Part shown: positions 7,840 to 17,930 of the stretch, one piece after another
Layout: each line of letters starts with the position of its first letter
Position numbering within the stretch: position 1 is the stretch's first letter
Source: Pseudomonas sp. RGM2987
GTDB lineage: Bacteria; Pseudomonadota; Gammaproteobacteria; Pseudomonadales; Pseudomonadaceae
Direction of reading: 5' to 3'
NCBI RefSeq assembly: GCF_022952855.1
Contig: NZ_JALJDX010000173.1
Location: 1-39,075, forward strand
DNA: 39,075 bases
Position numbers and translations under genes: made by a program
Notes under the pieces: model-generated
What the model saw: only the letters and a program-made list of their open reading frames with translations
Databases searched by the model: none
Told to the model about the DNA's origin: nothing

Positions 7840-8616
7840 ATGCGTTCGGCCATGGGGGCATTGTTGTTGCTGGGGACAGGTTGTTTTGCCGAATGTTTTG
7901 CCGAAGAGGTACCGTTGCGAATCGCCGTGACCGACGGCTGGGCCATGCCGATGGTGCAGATCGAACGGGGCCGGCCTACCCAGGGCATCATCCCTGACAT
8001 CCTCACCAGCCTGGCGACCCAGGTCGCAATGCCGGCCCAGTTTCATGTCCTGTCCCGCGCGCGGCTGGATGGGGCCATGAAACACGGGGAAGTCGACATG
8101 CGCTGTTATGTCAGCCCGGCCTGGGTGAGCGACCGGGACAACTATCTGTGGAGCGGCCCGCTGTTTTTCCAGCGTGACCTGCTGGTAGGCGCCCCAGGCA
8201 CGCCGTCGAAAGTGGTGCCTGCGATGCTGGGGCAACAGCCCATCGGCACCGTGCTCGGGTATACCTACCCGACCTTGCAGCCTCTGTTCGAGAACGGCCA
8301 GCTGCGGCGCAACGATGCCCGTAGCCAGGAGCAGGTACTGGCGAAATTGCTGGCCGCCCGCTATCGCTATGGCGTGACCAATCAATGGGCACTGGACTGG
8401 TTCAACCAGCGGCATACCGCCGACCAACAACTGCATGAGGTGGCTGTCCTGCAGGAACAGGAGCTGGGCTGCTACGTGCGCAACGACCCGAAGATCCCGG
8501 CGCAGCGCATTTTGCGAACGTTGTCCGACATGAAGTCATCGGGGGAAATCGACGCGATCATCCAGCTCTACACCGGTCGCAATGCCGATTCCGGGACCGG
8601 CGCCCGCTCTCCCTGA
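7840..8616 (+). CDS. Periplasmic substrate-binding protein, family 3 (amino-acid-binding type)
   Basis: Probable secreted solute-binding protein of the SBP_bac_3 fold (258 aa). A signal peptide is visible at the N-terminus (MRSAMGALLLLGTGCFAECFA, cleavage likely before EEVPLRIAVTDG). The mature part starts with the usual strand LRIAVTDGW and contains RPTQGIIPDIL and a long hinge region. No permease or ATPase gene is nearby, so it is an orphan binding protein; such proteins can serve as sensors or as enzymes of the cyclohexadienyl-dehydratase-like group. AGGAGA at 7830-7835 supports the start. Its last 49 bp overlap the end of the opposite-strand GGDEF-EAL gene. Confidence 0.75.
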   Translation: MRSAMGALLLLGTGCFAECFAEEVPLRIAVTDGWAMPMVQIERGRPTQGIIPDILTSLATQVAMPAQFHVLSRARLDGAMKHGEVDMRCYVSPAWVSDRDNYLWSGPLFFQRDLLVGAPGTPSKVVPAMLGQQPIGTVLGYTYPTLQPLFENGQLRRNDARSQEQVLAKLLAARYRYGVTNQWALDWFNQRHTADQQLHEVAVLQEQELGCYVRNDPKIPAQRILRTLSDMKSSGEIDAIIQLYTGRNADSGTGARSP

Positions 8617-10322
8617 ACAACCACGCGTTGTTGCCACTGCGGCGGCGCAACGTACCCGGCGACCCAGCCAGGCACTTGCTCGGCCGGCATCGGGCGGGCG
8701 ATGAAATAACCCTGGGCGACCTCGCAGCCGAGGCGCAGCAGCAGCTGCCCATGCTCCAGGCTATCCAGCCCCTCGGCAACCACCTCCCGGCCAAACGCCC
8801 GTGCCAGGCCGATGACGGCTTCGGTCAAGGCCAGGTCATCCTGATCCTCAAGGATATCTCGGACAAAGGTCTTGTCGATCTTGATGGTTTGCGTGCGCAA
8901 ATGCTTGAGGTCGTTGAGGGAGCAATAGCCGGTGCCGAAGCCACCCAGTGAAAACTCCACGCCCAAGGCCTGGCAGGCTTGCAGGCAGGCGCTGACATGC
9001 GCAAGGTTTTCCACGGCGACAGACTCGACGATCTGCAAATCCAGCATGCGCGGCGACACGTCTGGATGGCGTTCCAGCACCTGCTGCAAGCGCGGGACGA
9101 AATCGGTGCGCTGAAAATGTCGCACCGAGATATTGATACTCACCGGCCAGCCCTGCCCCACCTGTTGCCAGCGTTGCAACTGGGTCATGACCTGCTCCAT
9201 GACCCACTCGCCGATCTCGACGATCAGGTCAGTCTCCTCCACCAGCGGAAGGAATTCCCGTGGGGGCACCAGGCCACGCTGCGGGTGGTTCCAACGCAGC
9301 AGCGCCTCCAGGCCGACCACAGCGCCGTTGCGCATATTGACCTTGGGCTGGAAATGCAGCCGCAACTCGTTATCGACCAATGCCTGACGGACCCGCTCAA
9401 CGGATTGGTACGTCGCCCGCACCTCTTTGTCCCGAGAGACATCGAACACATGGAAACGATTGCGACCACTTTGCTTGGCCACGTACATCGCCTGGTCGGC
9501 ATGGCGCAGCAAGGTCTCGGCGTCCTCATTGTCCCAGGGATACAGCGTGACGCCGATGCTGGCGAAGACCTTGATCCCCTTGCCATCGATGGCATAGGGC
9601 ATGGAGACGGCAACCAGTACGCGGTTCAATGCGCCATGCAATTCCTCCATCCCGCGCACGTGGCGCAGCACCAGCACGAACTCATCGCCTGCCAGCCGCG
9701 CCACCACGTCCTCGCCCCGCACGATGCTGCGCAGGCGTCGGGCTACTTCCACCAACAACCGGTCACCGCTGGCGTGACCATGGCCGTCGTTCACGGCCTT
9801 GAAACCGTCAAGGTCAAGCATGCACACCGCCAGGGGAAAGTTTTCCACCCGGGAAAACTCCAGGGCCTGGTCCAGCAGCTCGGACAGGTAAGTGCGATTG
9901 GGCAAGCCGGTCAGCACGTCATGCCCGACCCGCCACTGCAACGAGTGCAGCAGTTGGCGCTTTTCGCTGACATCGAAGCGAATCGCCAGATAACGCTCAA
10001 TGAGCCCAGTGACATCATCAATCACCGGTACCAATGTCGTATCGACCCAGTGCAGTGTCCCGTCCTTGGCACGATTGCAGATCTCGCCTTTCCAGATCTG
10101 TCCCAGGGTAATGGTGCGCCACATGGCGCTGAAGAATTCGGTGGGATGCTGGCCTGAATTGAGCAGGCGATGGTTGGCCCCCAGCAGCTCGTCGCGCCGG
10201 TAGCCGAAAAGCTGACAGAACTGATCGTTGACGTAAGTGATCCGCCCGTCCAGATCGGTTTCGGAAAAAATCGCGGCGGCGTCCACGGCTCTGCGGTACT
10301 TCTTATCCATCGAAGCAGTCAT
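8568..10322 (-). CDS. PAS-GGDEF-EAL protein with degenerate EAL site
   Basis: Cytosolic c-di-GMP signalling protein, 584 aa, without membrane segments. Order: PAS sensor domain (about 10-125; YVNDQFCQLFGYRRDELLG), GGDEF domain (about 130-295) and EAL domain (about 315-560). The GGDEF motif reads AGDEF (211-215), a substitution still found in active cyclases, and an inhibitory-site RxxD (RGED, 202-205) is intact. In the EAL domain E339, N397, E433, K481, E517 and Q537 are in place, but the Asp pair of the DDFGTG motif is Gly-Gly (460-461 in SLGGFGTGY). Those Asp bind the catalytic metals, so phosphodiesterase activity is probably lost. It may be a cyclase only, or a c-di-GMP or partner-binding protein. 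Confidence 0.92.
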   Translation of the reverse strand: MTASMDKKYRRAVDAAAIFSETDLDGRITYVNDQFCQLFGYRRDELLGANHRLLNSGQHPTEFFSAMWRTITLGQIWKGEICNRAKDGTLHWVDTTLVPVIDDVTGLIERYLAIRFDVSEKRQLLHSLQWRVGHDVLTGLPNRTYLSELLDQALEFSRVENFPLAVCMLDLDGFKAVNDGHGHASGDRLLVEVARRLRSIVRGEDVVARLAGDEFVLVLRHVRGMEELHGALNRVLVAVSMPYAIDGKGIKVFASIGVTLYPWDNEDAETLLRHADQAMYVAKQSGRNRFHVFDVSRDKEVRATYQSVERVRQALVDNELRLHFQPKVNMRNGAVVGLEALLRWNHPQRGLVPPREFLPLVEETDLIVEIGEWVMEQVMTQLQRWQQVGQGWPVSINISVRHFQRTDFVPRLQQVLERHPDVSPRMLDLQIVESVAVENLAHVSACLQACQALGVEFSLGGFGTGYCSLNDLKHLRTQTIKIDKTFVRDILEDQDDLALTEAVIGLARAFGREVVAEGLDSLEHGQLLLRLGCEVAQGYFIARPMPAEQVPGWVAGYVAPPQWQQRVVVQGERAPVPESALRPV

Positions 10323-10641
10323 CCATGAGTCAGGCCCATTTGTCGCGCGCGGTTGCTGCCTCCCAGGGGAGGCGGAATCAACAGGGCTCAGACACTTGAA
10401 ACAGGTAAGGCACGGATCCGGCCGGGTCAGTAGGCAGGCCTGGCTGGGGCCAGGGGCCTTTCATTCATGACAGAACCCAACCTTTTCATCTTTCTGGCGT
10501 CTGAAACACGTCACCAAACACCCGTGCCAAAGGCCGATTCTACGAAACACATCACATTTTGCAAAGCAAGGTGATGAATCATGCGGTTGCCTAATGCGAA
10601 AATCTATCGTTAAGTTCTTGATTCTAAATGGGAATTGAGCG
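10323..10641. other. Gap between GGDEF-EAL gene and XRE regulator
   Basis: This 319-bp stretch holds the two divergent promoters. The right half becomes AT-richer from about 10560. Apart from the promoter candidate at 10587-10615, I see no convincing gene or RNA. Confidence 0.6.
10587..10615 (+). promoter_or_regulatory. Candidate sigma70 promoter of the XRE regulator
   Basis: TTGCCT (10587-10592) and TTAAGT (10610-10615) are separated by 17 bp in the AT-richer part of the gap, 26 bp before the ATG. Confidence 0.4.
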
Positions 10642-10956
10642 ATGCAAATTTCAAGCTTGGGTACAGCCATCAGACGCTACCGTAAAGTAGCCGGGCTGAC
10701 TCAGGCTGAACTCGGCGAAAAAACCGGTTTTGACCCCAAAACGATCAGCCGCTTCGAAACCGGCGCCTACATTCCCAGCATCGAAGCCTTGTGCTTGCTC
10801 GCCACTGTGCTGCAGGTGCAGATGAAAGCCTTTTTCACCGATATGAGCGATGAAGACGAGCAGCGTGCGTACCTGTTCGATGTCATCCATAAAGCCACGC
10901 CGCAGGACCTGGGCAAGCTGATCGCAGCGGTGGATCAGGCGCTGTCCAAGCCCTAG
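10642..10956 (+). CDS. Small XRE-family transcription regulator
   Basis: A 104-aa protein with an N-terminal helix-turn-helix of the Cro/CI type: LGTAIRRYRKVAGLTQAELG, then TGFDPKTISRFETGAYIPSIEALCLLA, with the usual T-Q-x-x-L and S-x-x-E anchors. The remaining 40 residues are acidic then helical (MSDEDEQRAYLFDVIHKATP) and probably mediate dimerisation. It has no partner gene on its strand, so a toxin-antitoxin role is not supported. It is likely a local regulator; its targets are unknown. Confidence 0.85.
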   Translation: MQISSLGTAIRRYRKVAGLTQAELGEKTGFDPKTISRFETGAYIPSIEALCLLATVLQVQMKAFFTDMSDEDEQRAYLFDVIHKATPQDLGKLIAAVDQALSKP

Positions 10957-10973
10957 GACCCGACACAAAAAAC

Positions 10974-10996
10974 TGTGGGAGCGAGCCTGCTCCGGG
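10974..10996 (+). repeat. Single degenerate REP
   Basis: CTGTGGGAGCGAGCCTGCTC at about 10974 matches the REP core with changes, and no facing copy is visible nearby. It lies between the convergent XRE and Pr6Pr genes. Confidence 0.6.
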
Positions 10997-11065
10997 CGGC
11001 GATCCGACGATAGCGGTGTATCAGCCAATGTTGATATCTGAGCCGGAACACTGAGACGCAGACGA

Positions 11066-11716
11066 TCAGCGCTCCCCCTTCACCCGATCCACCGCAACCA
11101 GCACCAATGAAATCACCACGAACCCCACCAGCACCATCAATGCATTAACCAGTACCTGGGAATAACCCAGCCTGTCCACCTCAATGAAGGGATAGGGGTA
11201 GGAGTCGATCAGGTGACCGCGTATCAAGGCATAGATGAAATAGGCCAACGGATAGAGCAGCCACGGCCAGGCATTGCTCCAGTGCAGCCCCTTGGGCACG
11301 CAGAACCACCAATAGACGACGAACACGATCGGCATCACGTCGTGCAGCAGCTCGTCGGCCAGCCACTGCAGACCCTGGGGATCCCACACGTTGCGCAAGA
11401 GCAGGTTGTAGGCCAGCCCGACCAGAACGATGGCAGCGGCCACGCCGCCCTGGGTCGAGATCCGGAGGAAGAAGCGCCGCAACGCCGAATCTCCCGTCGT
11501 TGCGGCATAGGTCAGCACCACCGCCACCAGAATATTAGTCAGTACCGTGAAGTAGCTGAAAAAGATATCCAGCCCGCCCAGCAGGCTCTTCTCGCCCTGC
11601 CAGCGCGACATCAGGATCAGGTAGAGCTGGAGCAGCAAGGCAAACCAACCCAGCGCCGCTGCGAACTTCAGAACCGTGCCACCCCTACCTTGCGTTAACA
11701 CCATGTCGTCGCTCAT
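11066..11716 (-). CDS. Pr6Pr-type integral membrane protein
   Basis: A 216-aa hydrophobic protein with about six membrane segments, starting with LKFAAALGWFALLLQLYLIL and including IFFSYFTVLTNILVAVVLTY and DELLHDVMPIVFVVYWWFCV. The FSYFTVLTN and HDVMPI...YW motifs are typical of the bacterial Pr6Pr family (distantly related to androgen-induced FAR-17a/AIG1 proteins, some of which are hydrolases in eukaryotes); no bacterial role is established. A GTG at 11719 directly precedes the ATG at 11716; GGAGAG upstream could serve either. Confidence 0.8.
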   Translation of the reverse strand: MSDDMVLTQGRGGTVLKFAAALGWFALLLQLYLILMSRWQGEKSLLGGLDIFFSYFTVLTNILVAVVLTYAATTGDSALRRFFLRISTQGGVAAAIVLVGLAYNLLLRNVWDPQGLQWLADELLHDVMPIVFVVYWWFCVPKGLHWSNAWPWLLYPLAYFIYALIRGHLIDSYPYPFIEVDRLGYSQVLVNALMVLVGFVVISLVLVAVDRVKGER

Positions 11717-11829
11717 CACGTTGCTCTCCGGCTACGTGGCAGCTGCGACTGCAAAGCGCCGAGGGATGGGCACTCATGAAACAGGCTGCCTGTTGAGCGA
11801 GACCGTAGGAGGGTGCGATATCGAGATCT

Positions 11830-11847
11830 ACTGTCAGAAATGACAGT
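11830..11847. promoter_or_regulatory. Perfect 7+4+7 palindrome, possible operator
   Basis: ACTGTCA-GAAA-TGACAGT is a perfect hyphenated inverted repeat about 115 bp upstream of the Pr6Pr start. It looks like a regulator-binding site, but could also be a small hairpin. Confidence 0.35.
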
Positions 11848-11970
11848 GCCGATCAACGGTCGTGATCATGCGTTGGCCTTTACACAACTGGATGGGAGTG
11901 ACAGGCGCGAGCCGTTAGCGGTCCGGCCGACAGGTTTCTATCGCTCGGGCCAACATTTCAAGAATTTTTT

Positions 11971-11998
11971 GAGAAATACTCACCGAGGACCGATGAGT
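11971..11998 (-). terminator. Weak hairpin after ffs, possible terminator
   Basis: On the minus strand ACTCATCG...CGGTGAGT forms an 8-bp stem including one G-U pair, with a 5-nt loop, followed by ATTTCTC. The U tract is poor, so termination efficiency is uncertain. Confidence 0.4.
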
Positions 11999-12010
11999 AA
12001 GCGTTATGGA

Positions 12011-12120
12011 GGCAACCCCACCAGCCACACCCCGGCACACAATGTTCCCGCTGTGGCTGCTTCCTTCCGGATCTGACCAGGTTCACGGGTAATCGTTGCG
12101 GGGGGACCGATGGGGTCACC
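12011..12120 (-). ncRNA. ffs: Signal recognition particle RNA (4.5S RNA)
   Basis: The minus strand of 12055-12076 carries CCGGAAGGAAGCAGC, the almost invariant GGAA tetraloop and Ffh-binding region of SRP RNA, with the upstream CTGGTCAGAT side of the helix. The ends pair: GGTGACCCCA (5' end, 12120-12111) with TGGGGTTGCC (12020-12011) gives a 10-bp closing helix, and the internal arms CCCGTGAACC and GTGTGCCGGGG are also family-like. This RNA and Ffh deliver nascent membrane proteins to FtsY. Size about 110 nt; the exact ends are inferred from the closing helix. Confidence 0.95.
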
Positions 12121-12152
12121 ATAACGACGCCCGCCTGACGGCGAGCCGCGCC

Positions 12153-12180
12153 ATTGTACCTATCTGACAAGAAGTTACAA
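12153..12180 (-). promoter_or_regulatory. Candidate ffs promoter
   Basis: On the minus strand TTGTAA (12180-12175), 16 bp, then TACAAT (12158-12153). The start would fall near 12146, giving a short 5' leader to be removed from the mature RNA. A GC-rich discriminator (GGCGCGGCTCGCC) follows, as is common for stable-RNA promoters. Confidence 0.55.
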
Positions 12181-12331
12181 CCGTTCGTGACGGATTAAAA
12201 AACCGAAGATGTTCAAGCACTTGCCATGGGAGCAAGACGGATCGAGCAGGGACGGAGCACGCCGCCCCCTCCCTCTGCCCCCATGGCGAACAAATGATGC
12301 GCAAAGTCACTTCGCCGGCACTACCGCCCCA

Positions 12332-12715
12332 TCAAGACGAAGTATTACAAACTACTATCGGACAAAATGGACCATAGGCGCCAGTGGTCGCCTGGGCCCG
12401 GACCTGGACATTGAACGAAACCGGTCGGGCGCCGCCACTGACGCTTATCTCATGGCGATACCAACCACGACTGTCCGATCGCACCGTCGTTGCGGGGACA
12501 GACTGCACCTGCCCCGTCGCCACCGCCGATACCCGGAACGTGTGAGCGGCGATCTGTTCAGGCCGGACATTATCCGGGATCTGCCAGGCCAGTATGATTG
12601 TGTAGCGAGTTTGTCCTGCCTGGGAAAGGCGGCGCGGGGCATTGGGAATTACTGACGTTCTATCAACTTCTTCGTGTTCCATAATATCTTCCTTAATAAG
12701 TTGGCCATCATCCAT
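12332..12715 (-). CDS. Hypothetical small protein, beta-rich (Ig/fibronectin-like by eye)
   Basis: I do not recognise a family. Two starts are credible: ATG at 12715 (127 aa, GAGG 6 nt upstream) and ATG at 12682 (116 aa, AAGGAA 6 nt upstream); the frame upstream has only TTG/GTG. The first about 35 residues are acidic and polar. From RYTIILAWQIPDNVRP on the sequence alternates hydrophobic and polar residues in beta-strand fashion (HTFRVSAVATG, WYRHEISVSGG, VSFNVQVRAQATTG, YGPFCPIVVCNTSS), suggesting one Ig or Fn3-like domain. There is no signal peptide. Its upstream flank (12660-12790) is AT-rich compared with the neighbourhood, hinting at acquired DNA. The opposite-strand frame here looks like a shadow. 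Confidence 0.55.
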   Translation of the reverse strand: MDDGQLIKEDIMEHEEVDRTSVIPNAPRRLSQAGQTRYTIILAWQIPDNVRPEQIAAHTFRVSAVATGQVQSVPATTVRSDSRGWYRHEISVSGGARPVSFNVQVRAQATTGAYGPFCPIVVCNTSS

Positions 12716-12830
12716 GGCGGCCTCATGGTAAAGGAAAAGCTCAAACACGAAATGCAATCAAACAAACCGAATCACTTCACTTAGAAGCGAGTGGTAGGAA
12801 CACCCAACTATCGGACCGGCTGCCGGAAAA

Positions 12831-13991
12831 TTACAGCAACACCTCATCCGCCCGACCACCCTCTTCCTGAATCACCAAGTGAATGAAATGCAGCTTGGTG
12901 ATGACCGCCGCCGGCAAGACAAACGGATAGAAGTCCGGCTGGCCCATGCTGCGGGACAGTTCGTTGAGCATCCCGGCCAGTTCGATCCAGGCGTTGACGA
13001 ATGACAGGAACGCCGTGCCACCTGCGTGCTCCGGATCGAAGAGGGTCTGGGGTGGAAACGGCTGGTAGTCGAAATCCATTTCCCGAGCGCTCATGCCGAA
13101 GCCCAGGGCGGTATCCACCGCATCCATCATGTGCAGGTAGTGCGCCCAGGTTTCCGCCCAGTCTTCCCAAGGGTGCATGGTGGCGTAGGCGCTGACGTAG
13201 TGGGTTTGCCAATCCAGTGGGGCGCCTTGCTGGTAGTGGCGTTCCAGGGCTTCGGAATAACTGGCGCGCTCGTCGCCGAACAAGCCACGAAACGCGTCCA
13301 GCCAATGGCTGTCGGCGATCAGCCGATCCCAATAGTAGTGCCCCACCTCATGCCGAAAATGTCCGAGCAAGGTGCGATACGGCTCGCGCATCTGCTGGCG
13401 CACGTGCTCGCGGTGGGCATCGTCGGCTTCCTTGATGTCCAGGGTGATCAGCCCACTGGCATGGCCCGTGGTCGGCGGTTTGCCATCGGGGTCGACACCG
13501 ATGAAGTCGAAGGCCAGGCCGGTGTCTTCATCGACGGTTTTCGGGATGACTGGCAGCCCCAGGGTAATCAATTGCGCCACCAGCCGACGCTTGGCGGTTT
13601 CGACCTTGCGCCAGCGTTCAGGATTTTCCGGGACCGACAGGTCGGGAATGGTGCGGTTCAGGCGACAGGCGATGCACAGGGTATCGTGCTCGTTGGCCGG
13701 CAGCAGCCAGTTGCACGCCGCCGGCATGTCGAGGTTGGCGCAGCGGCGAAACAGTCCGGCCTGGGGATCTACGTCCAATGTCCAAGTGCCGGGTTGCTCG
13801 CCCGGTTGCAGCGACGACAGGCGACTTTCTTCCGGCTGATAGCCCAGCACCGCCAGGCAGGCCAGGCACTGGCTGTTGCGAAAAAACAAAGACTGGCCGC
13901 AGCGACACGGCCAGACCTTGCTATTACGCGAACGATCGCCCAGGAAAGGGGCGGCGATGCGCGAACTCAGTTGTTCGAAGAAGCGGTACAT
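12831..13991 (-). CDS. Putative zinc-binding metallopeptidase (zinc-ribbon plus HEXXH-like domain)
   Basis: A 386-aa protein of the conserved bacterial family annotated as putative zinc-binding metallopeptidase. The N-terminus carries a zinc ribbon (C29, C31, C42, C45), followed by a second cysteine set (C84, C93, C106, C109). The central motif HFRHEVGHYYWDRL contains H214-E215-x-x-H218, the HEXXH zinc site; downstream WEDWAETWAHYLHMMDAVDTA provides a likely third ligand region. No signal peptide, so cytosolic. Substrate and role are unknown. In Pseudomonas a similar gene sits next to ligA. Confidence 0.8.
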   Translation of the reverse strand: MYRFFEQLSSRIAAPFLGDRSRNSKVWPCRCGQSLFFRNSQCLACLAVLGYQPEESRLSSLQPGEQPGTWTLDVDPQAGLFRRCANLDMPAACNWLLPANEHDTLCIACRLNRTIPDLSVPENPERWRKVETAKRRLVAQLITLGLPVIPKTVDEDTGLAFDFIGVDPDGKPPTTGHASGLITLDIKEADDAHREHVRQQMREPYRTLLGHFRHEVGHYYWDRLIADSHWLDAFRGLFGDERASYSEALERHYQQGAPLDWQTHYVSAYATMHPWEDWAETWAHYLHMMDAVDTALGFGMSAREMDFDYQPFPPQTLFDPEHAGGTAFLSFVNAWIELAGMLNELSRSMGQPDFYPFVLPAAVITKLHFIHLVIQEEGGRADEVLL

Positions 13992-14077
13992 GGCGATCTC
14001 TCCCTGGAGCCTGCAAGACTAGATCATTGCCACGCCTCGTTCGTTCCCACCCGCTGCGTCGGCGGCGCTGGTAAACC

Positions 14078-14207
14078 GTGGCGAGGGAGCTTGCTCCCGC
14101 TCGGCGGCGCAGCCGTCGTAAAACCGGTTGGCGCGGTATGCCTGGATATATGCGCAGTCCCGATTGGGGCGGCTGCGCCACCCAGCGGGAGCAAGCTTCC
14201 TCGCCAC
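14078..14207. repeat. Inverted repeat pair, GGCGAGGGAGCTTGCTCCC family
   Basis: Arms GTGGCGAGGGAGCTTGCTCC (14078-14097) and GAGCAAGCTTCCTCGCCAC (14189-14207) face each other over 130 bp, with a nearly matching inner arm (GGCGGCGCAGCC / GGCGGCTGCGCCACC). This family differs from the GTGGGAGCGGG type. Confidence 0.85.
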
Positions 14208-14251
14208 GAGCAGCCGTGAGGAGCCCTGAGCAGCCCAAGGAAATGTCGCGC

Positions 14252-16650
<2,399 letters not shown>

Positions 16651-16703
16651 ATTTTTCTAATTTCATCGGCAAGTCGAACCTGTACCGGCCGAATGCAGAA
16701 CCT

Positions 16704-16834
16704 GTGGCGAGGGGATTTATCCCCGCGGGGCTGCGAAGCAGCCCTTAAAACCAAGCGCCCTGGCTTCCCAGGCTAATTGAATGGATGGCTTTGGGACTGC
16801 TGCGCAGTCCAGCGGGGATAAATCCCCTCGCCAC
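16704..16834. repeat. Inverted repeat pair, GGCGAGGGGATTTATCCCC family
   Basis: GTGGCGAGGGGATTTATCCC at 16704-16723 faces GGGATAAATCCCCTCGCCAC at 16815-16834; inner arms around CTGCGAAGCAG and CTGCTGCGCAG are similar. A third sequence family of intergenic palindromes in this window, located between zipA and ligA. Confidence 0.85.
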
Positions 16835-16859
16835 AAAAGCTCCTCGCCTGTTGACAGAA

Positions 16860-17705
16860 TCAGCGCTTCTGGGTCAGTGCTCGGCGCTCGAATTCAACGA
16901 TGCGCTGGCGGTAATGCTCGATGGTCTGGGCGGTCAGTACACTGCGCTGATCGTCTTTCAGTTCGCCGTTGAGTTCCTGGGACAGTTTGCGCGCCGCAGC
17001 CACCATCACGTCGAAGGCCTGCTTGGGATGACGCGGACCGGGCAGGCCGAGGAAGAAGCTCACCGCCGGGGTGCTGAAATGATCGATGTCGTCCAGGTCA
17101 AACACGCCAGGCTTGACGGCGTTGGCCATGGAAAACAGCACCTCGCCATTACCGGCCATGCTTTCGTGACGATGGAAAATATCCATTTCGCCGAAGCGCA
17201 GGCCGCTTTCCAGGATGTTCTGCAGCAATGCCGGGCCCTTGAAGCCGGCCGGGTCGCGGCAGATCACGCTGATCACCAGCACTTCTTCGGCCTGGGCCTG
17301 ATCCTTGTCGGCACTCGAGGTTTTATTCTCGTCCGGGAAATCATCGTCACGGCTGCTGAAGCTCGGGCCGCCGTCGAGGTCCAGGTTCAGATTGAGGTCG
17401 CCCTGGGACGGCTCGCTGCCGCGCTTGCCGCGTTTGGAGCTCGACTCGCGAGGCTCGCGCACCGGCGCGCTCATCGACGGCAGGTCGTGCTCGTCCAACT
17501 GCGGCTCCTTGTGGGTGTCCAGCACCCGGGGCGGGCCCAGCAGTTCGGCGTTGCCCTCGTCATCCGGCAGGTTCGACAGGCTGCGATCAAGGCGAAACTT
17601 GAGTTTGCCCTTGCCGCCGCGCATGCGACGCCAGCCATCGAAAAGAATACCGGCAATGACAATGATGCCGATGACGATCAGCCACTCGCGCAGACCGATT
17701 TCCAT
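16860..17705 (-). CDS. zipA: Cell division protein ZipA
   Basis: Inner-membrane protein that tethers FtsZ at the division ring. The N-terminal membrane anchor is [20 protein letters not shown] (about residues 6-25), followed by a basic stretch ([12 protein letters not shown]), a charged linker rich in S, R, P, D and E to about residue 140, and the C-terminal FtsZ-binding domain starting [20 protein letters not shown]. At 281 aa the length is typical. It lies between smc and ligA, the usual Pseudomonas order. Confidence 0.93.
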   Translation of the reverse strand: MEIGLREWLIVIGIIVIAGILFDGWRRMRGGKGKLKFRLDRSLSNLPDDEGNAELLGPPRVLDTHKEPQLDEHDLPSMSAPVREPRESSSKRGKRGSEPSQGDLNLNLDLDGGPSFSSRDDDFPDENKTSSADKDQAQAEEVLVISVICRDPAGFKGPALLQNILESGLRFGEMDIFHRHESMAGNGEVLFSMANAVKPGVFDLDDIDHFSTPAVSFFLGLPGPRHPKQAFDVMVAAARKLSQELNGELKDDQRSVLTAQTIEHYRQRIVEFERRALTQKR

Positions 17706-17865
17706 GTAATCCAGTGCCTCTATAAAAATGCTGAAAAATAAGGGGCTTAGCTAATTGCAAACCGCTTTAAAACGTGGCGCCAACTCTATGTTCTGAATGG
17801 CCTTTTGCCCACGCACACGAAAAATTGACATTAAACTAGCACGACACACAGCTACAAGCTATATA

Positions 17866-17930
17866 ACAGCAGCTTCAAGCTGAAGCCGCACCGCTCGCAG
17901 CTCGCCACTTGAAGCTTGCAGCTCGCTGCT
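17866..17930. repeat. AGCTTCAAGCTGC-type repeats in smc-zipA gap
   Basis: Interleaved short copies of AGCTTCAAGCTG and its complement CTTGAAGCTTGCAGCTCGC follow the smc stop codon. They can fold into several hairpins on either strand. This kind of AGCT-rich palindrome is common between Pseudomonas genes; a role in ending smc transcripts is possible. Confidence 0.55.

Larger units (their letters stand above)
11717..12008. other. Gap between Pr6Pr gene and ffs
   Basis: About 290 bp without a believable gene. It must hold the promoter of the Pr6Pr gene (reading left), contains the palindrome at 11830-11847, and ends with the hairpin after ffs. Confidence 0.6.

Noticed and set aside
7856..7902. 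Lipoprotein signal for the periplasmic binding protein
   Set aside because: The sequence before the first Cys (GTGC) lacks the usual Leu at -3 of a lipobox; an ordinary signal peptidase I site before EEVP fits better.
8979..10157. 392-codon open frame on + across the GGDEF-EAL gene
   Set aside because: Antisense to recognisable PAS, GGDEF and EAL domains; the peptide is rich in H and Q without any domain.
10642..10956. XRE gene as antitoxin of a toxin-antitoxin pair
   Set aside because: No small toxin-like gene lies next to it on the same strand; the neighbours are a convergent membrane protein and a divergent GGDEF-EAL gene.
12209..12655. 148-codon open frame on + opposite the orphan gene
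   Set aside because: Composition rich in R, P and H typical of a shadow frame, no ribosome site seen; the minus frame has two good ribosome sites and a beta-strand-like pattern.
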